A stretch of DNA of 7,705 bases, from positions 1 through 7,705 of the forward strand of contig JAITMN010000004.1 of NCBI GenBank assembly GCA_031277355.1, read 5' to 3'. Below, in pieces: positions 5,854 to 7,705 of this stretch. The notes under the pieces are model-generated. The model worked only from the letters and a program-made list of their open reading frames with translations, was not told the DNA's origin and ran no database searches. The DNA is from Nevskiaceae bacterium. Lineage in GTDB: Bacteria; Pseudomonadota; Gammaproteobacteria; Steroidobacterales; Steroidobacteraceae. Each line of letters opens with the position of its first letter. Position 1 is the first letter of the stretch. The position numbers and the translations under genes are program-made.

Positions 5854-7446
5854 ATGGCGAGCGGCACCGATCCACAATTTGAAAGACGCCTCGCCGCGCT
5901 GGTCAATGCCCGCGAACCGGGCGTGCTTCAGGGCGGTTTGAAGGGCGTCGAAAAGGAAAGCCTGCGGGTGATGCCCGACGGGCGCATCGCGCACACGCCG
6001 CATCCGCATGCGCTGGGTTCGGCGCTGTCGAACGAGCACATCACCACGGATTTTTCCGAATCGCTGCTGGAACTGGTCACGCCGGCCTTTGCGCGCAGCG
6101 CGGAGTTGATGCGCTACCTCACGGACCTGCATCGGTTTGTGTTCCGGCACATGGGCGACGAACTGCTGTGGGCCACGTCGATGCCCTGCGAACTTGCTGG
6201 CGATGCCGACATCCCCACGGCGCAATACGGCAGTTCCAACTCCGGGCTGATGAAGACGGTGTACCGCGAAGGGCTGCGCAATCGTTATGGCGCGGCGATG
6301 CAGGCGATTTCCGGCGTGCACTTCAACTACTCCTTCCCCGCGCATTTCTGGGAGGTGTACGCCGACGTGTGCGCCTCGCGCGAGAACCGGCAGGATTTTC
6401 AATCGCGCGGCTATTTCGACCTGCTGCGCAACTATCGCCGTCACGGCTGGATCGTGCTGTATCTGTTCGGGGTGTCGCCGGCGGTGAGCCGCAGCTTTCT
6501 GGAAGGGGCCGATGTGGGGCTCGATGCGCTCGACGCGCATACATTGTATGGCGCGCACTCCACGTCGCTGCGGATGAGCGATGTGGGTTATCGCAATCGC
6601 AGCCAGTCGGCGATTCAAGTTTCGGTGAACAGTCTTGCCGACTACATCCGCGATCTGCGTCACGCGATTGGCACGCCGCATCCGCCCTATGCGGAAATGG
6701 GTGTGCGGCAGGGTGATCGCTGGCTGCAACTGAACACGAACCTGTTACAGATCGAGAACGAGTACTACAGCTACATTCGCCCCAAGCGCGTGGTGCGTGC
6801 GGGCGAAACGCCCAGCGCGGCGCTGCAACGCGGCGGCGTGGAGTATGTGGAGATGCGCGCGCTGGATGTCAGCGCGTTTGATCCCGTGGGCGTGAACGAC
6901 AACAAGCTGCGATTTCTGGAAGCTTTTGCGGCGTATTGTCTGCTGCGATCAAGCCCGCCGATCGAACCTTCGGAGCAGCAGGCGCTCGACGACAACCACC
7001 TGCAAGCGGCGCGACGCGGGCGCGAGCCGGGGTTGATGCTCAGCAGCGAAGGCCGGCCCGTGATGCTGTCTGTGTGGGCGGCGAAGATGCTCGATGAGAT
7101 GACCGGCATCTGCGAACTGCTGGATCAGGGCGATGCGACGCGGCCCTACACCGCCGCGTTGCAGGCGCAGCGCGAAAAAGTGCTGGATACCGCCGCCACG
7201 CCTTCGGCCCGCCTGCTCCACGAACTGCGCGCCAATGGCGAGAGTTTTCAGCAATTGGGATTGCGTGTTTCGAGCTTGCACAAGGATTACTTTCTCGCGC
7301 TGCAAACGCCGGATGAGGGGCGTTTGAGCCGGTTCGCCGATGAAGCGCGGGAGTCATTGCAGGCGCAGCAGGGCCTTGAGGCGGCGCAGAGGGATGAGCC
7401 GTTCGCGCAGTACCTGGCGCGGTACTTCGCGGCGCTGCCGCGCTGA
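5854..7446 (+). CDS. gshA: Glutamate-cysteine ligase, gammaproteobacterial type
   Basis: This cytoplasmic enzyme joins glutamate and cysteine through the gamma-carboxyl using ATP, the first and usually rate-limiting step of glutathione synthesis. At 530 residues it is near the E. coli GshA length of 518. Family landmarks are GLKGVEKESLRV at 28-39 with acidic Glu33 and Glu35 in the position of the metal ligands, TTDFSESLLELVTP at 64-77, AQYGSSNSGLMK at 123-134, ISGVHFNYSFP at 152-162, LQIENEYYSYIRPKR at 298-312 and VEMRALDVSAFDPVG at 332-346. The ATG at 5854 agrees with the family N-terminus, but no Shine-Dalgarno is visible upstream of it. The gene diverges from the DUF2845 gene. No gshB is present in the window, so the second pathway step is encoded elsewhere. 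Downstream lies the promoter region of a PII gene on the same strand, with its own sigma-54 signal, so the two are probably separate units. Confidence 0.96.
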   Translation: MASGTDPQFERRLAALVNAREPGVLQGGLKGVEKESLRVMPDGRIAHTPHPHALGSALSNEHITTDFSESLLELVTPAFARSAELMRYLTDLHRFVFRHMGDELLWATSMPCELAGDADIPTAQYGSSNSGLMKTVYREGLRNRYGAAMQAISGVHFNYSFPAHFWEVYADVCASRENRQDFQSRGYFDLLRNYRRHGWIVLYLFGVSPAVSRSFLEGADVGLDALDAHTLYGAHSTSLRMSDVGYRNRSQSAIQVSVNSLADYIRDLRHAIGTPHPPYAEMGVRQGDRWLQLNTNLLQIENEYYSYIRPKRVVRAGETPSAALQRGGVEYVEMRALDVSAFDPVGVNDNKLRFLEAFAAYCLLRSSPPIEPSEQQALDDNHLQAARRGREPGLMLSSEGRPVMLSVWAAKMLDEMTGICELLDQGDATRPYTAALQAQREKVLDTAATPSARLLHELRANGESFQQLGLRVSSLHKDYFLALQTPDEGRLSRFADEARESLQAQQGLEAAQRDEPFAQYLARYFAALPR

Positions 7447-7471
7447 AGGCGCGAGCCTCGCCGCATCAGCG
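7441..7471 (+). terminator. Possible stem-loop at the end of gshA
   Basis: CGCTGA (which contains the gshA stop codon) pairs perfectly with TCAGCG at 7466-7471. Inside this, GGCG (7448-7451) pairs with CGCC (7459-7462) around a 7-nt loop, with a small asymmetric internal bulge. No T-run follows, so intrinsic termination would be weak. It may instead stabilise the 3' end of the gshA message. Confidence 0.35.
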
Positions 7472-7489
7472 TTGCATCTGGGCCGCTTC

Positions 7490-7504
7490 GCACCACATCG
7501 GCAC
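7490..7504 (+). promoter_or_regulatory. Distal NtrC-like enhancer site before the PII gene
   Basis: GCACC-ACATC-GGCAC compares with the NtrC core GCACC-N5-GGTGC: the left half is perfect and the right half matches 3 of 5, with the correct 5-nt spacer. Its centre lies 32 bp upstream of the second site's centre, about three helical turns, so both would lie on the same DNA face. The match alone is weak; spacing and context support it. Confidence 0.45.
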
Positions 7505-7521
7505 AGCCATTGCGCGGCATT

Positions 7522-7536
7522 GCTCCGTTATGGTGC
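7522..7536 (+). promoter_or_regulatory. Proximal NtrC-like enhancer site before the PII gene
   Basis: GCTCC-GTTAT-GGTGC matches the NtrC core GCACC-N5-GGTGC at 9 of 10 defined positions with the exact spacer. It lies about 85 bp upstream of the transcription start predicted from the sigma-54 promoter, a usual place for an NtrC enhancer. Confidence 0.62.
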
Positions 7537-7587
7537 GGCGAGTTCCTCCGGCAACGCATGGCAAGGGTCTTGGGAGGGCGCAGGGCA

Positions 7588-7603
7588 TGGCACGAAAACT
7601 GCA
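7588..7603 (+). promoter_or_regulatory. Sigma-54 (RpoN) promoter of the PII gene
   Basis: TGGCAC-GAAAA-CTGCA differs from the consensus TGGCAC-N5-TTGCA at one base. The invariant GG (7589-7590) and GC (7601-7602) are separated by the required 10 nt. Transcription should start near 7613-7615, giving a leader of about 40 nt before the ATG at 7654. Such promoters need an enhancer-bound activator, here most likely NtrC. Confidence 0.82.
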
Positions 7604-7641
7604 ATGTATCCGCAAGCGTTCTTTGATCTTCGACAAGGATT

Positions 7642-7646
7642 AGGAG
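7642..7646 (+). promoter_or_regulatory. Ribosome binding site of the PII gene
   Basis: AGGAG lies 7 nt before the ATG at 7654 and supports that start for the truncated gene. Confidence 0.75.
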
Positions 7647-7653
7647 TCCCGGT

Positions 7654-7705
7654 ATGAAACTGCTCACTGCAATCATCAAGCCCTTCAAACTCGACGACGT
7701 GCGCG
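7654..7705 (+). CDS. glnB/glnK: PII nitrogen regulatory protein (N-terminal 17 codons, runs off the window)
   Basis: Only the first 17 residues are present, MKLLTAIIKPFKLDDVR. This is the highly conserved first beta strand and start of helix 1 of PII signalling proteins, small trimers that sense 2-oxoglutarate and ATP/ADP and control glutamine synthetase adenylylation, NtrB and the ammonium channel AmtB. The T-loop with its uridylylated tyrosine lies outside the window. The N-terminus does not separate GlnB from GlnK: the MKL opening recalls E. coli GlnK, the LDDVR stretch E. coli GlnB. The sigma-54 promoter and NtrC-like sites favour the nitrogen-induced GlnK role, which is often followed by amtB. 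That neighbour cannot be seen here. Confidence 0.92.
   Translation, partial: MKLLTAIIKPFKLDDVR

Noticed and set aside
5769..5906. Upstream extension of the DUF2845 frame to 5906
   Set aside because: It would bury the signal peptide inside the protein and overlap the gshA coding region.
5470..6729. Long minus-strand open frame (419 codons) opposite gshA and across the DUF2845 gene
   Set aside because: It overlaps gshA in antisense and the DUF2845 gene in another frame, and its His/Arg-rich translation has no domain.
7340..7657. Plus-strand open frame crossing the gshA end and the PII control region
   Set aside because: It runs in another frame through gshA and across the sigma-54 promoter, has no known domain and ends within the PII start codon.

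Overview
The window looks like ordinary chromosomal DNA from a GC-rich gammaproteobacterium, most likely of the Xanthomonadales (Xanthomonadaceae/Rhodanobacteraceae type). The reasons are the gamma-type GshA, a DAP BII-like S46 exopeptidase with its catalytic residues at almost the numbering of the Pseudoxanthomonas enzyme, a small DUF2845 secreted protein, and dense coding with GCG/CGC-rich codons. The taxonomy is an inference from gene content. I see no insertion sequences, phage genes, CRISPR arrays, tRNA or rRNA genes.

Minus strand, right to left (5768 to 1): a small exported DUF2845 protein, then after 57 nt a tightly packed run of five genes. These are a FadI-type thiolase, a dienelactone-hydrolase-family enzyme, ferrochelatase (hemH, start overlapping the previous stop by 8 nt), an exported S46 dipeptidyl peptidase, and an exported YceI-family protein cut by the window edge. 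Gaps of 26-27 nt or less, or overlap, suggest one transcript. Its members belong to different jobs: acyl-CoA breakdown, hydrolysis of an unknown ester or lactone, the last step of haem synthesis, periplasmic peptide trimming and a lipid-binding lipocalin-like fold.

Plus strand, left to right (5854 to 7705): gshA, the first enzyme of glutathione synthesis, diverges from the DUF2845 gene across an 85-nt spacer that holds a perfect 7+1+7 inverted repeat. After gshA comes a 207-nt regulatory region and the first 17 codons of a PII nitrogen-signalling protein.

The most informative non-coding part is the region before the PII gene. It has a near-canonical sigma-54 promoter (TGGCAC-N5-CTGCA) and, upstream, two NtrC-like dyads with the correct 5-nt spacer whose centres are 32 bp apart. 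This is the arrangement known for NtrC enhancers at glnA-type promoters and predicts nitrogen-starvation control of this PII gene. I found no convincing new biological system. The remaining findings are modest: operator candidates, start-site overlaps and the predicted peptidase specificity.
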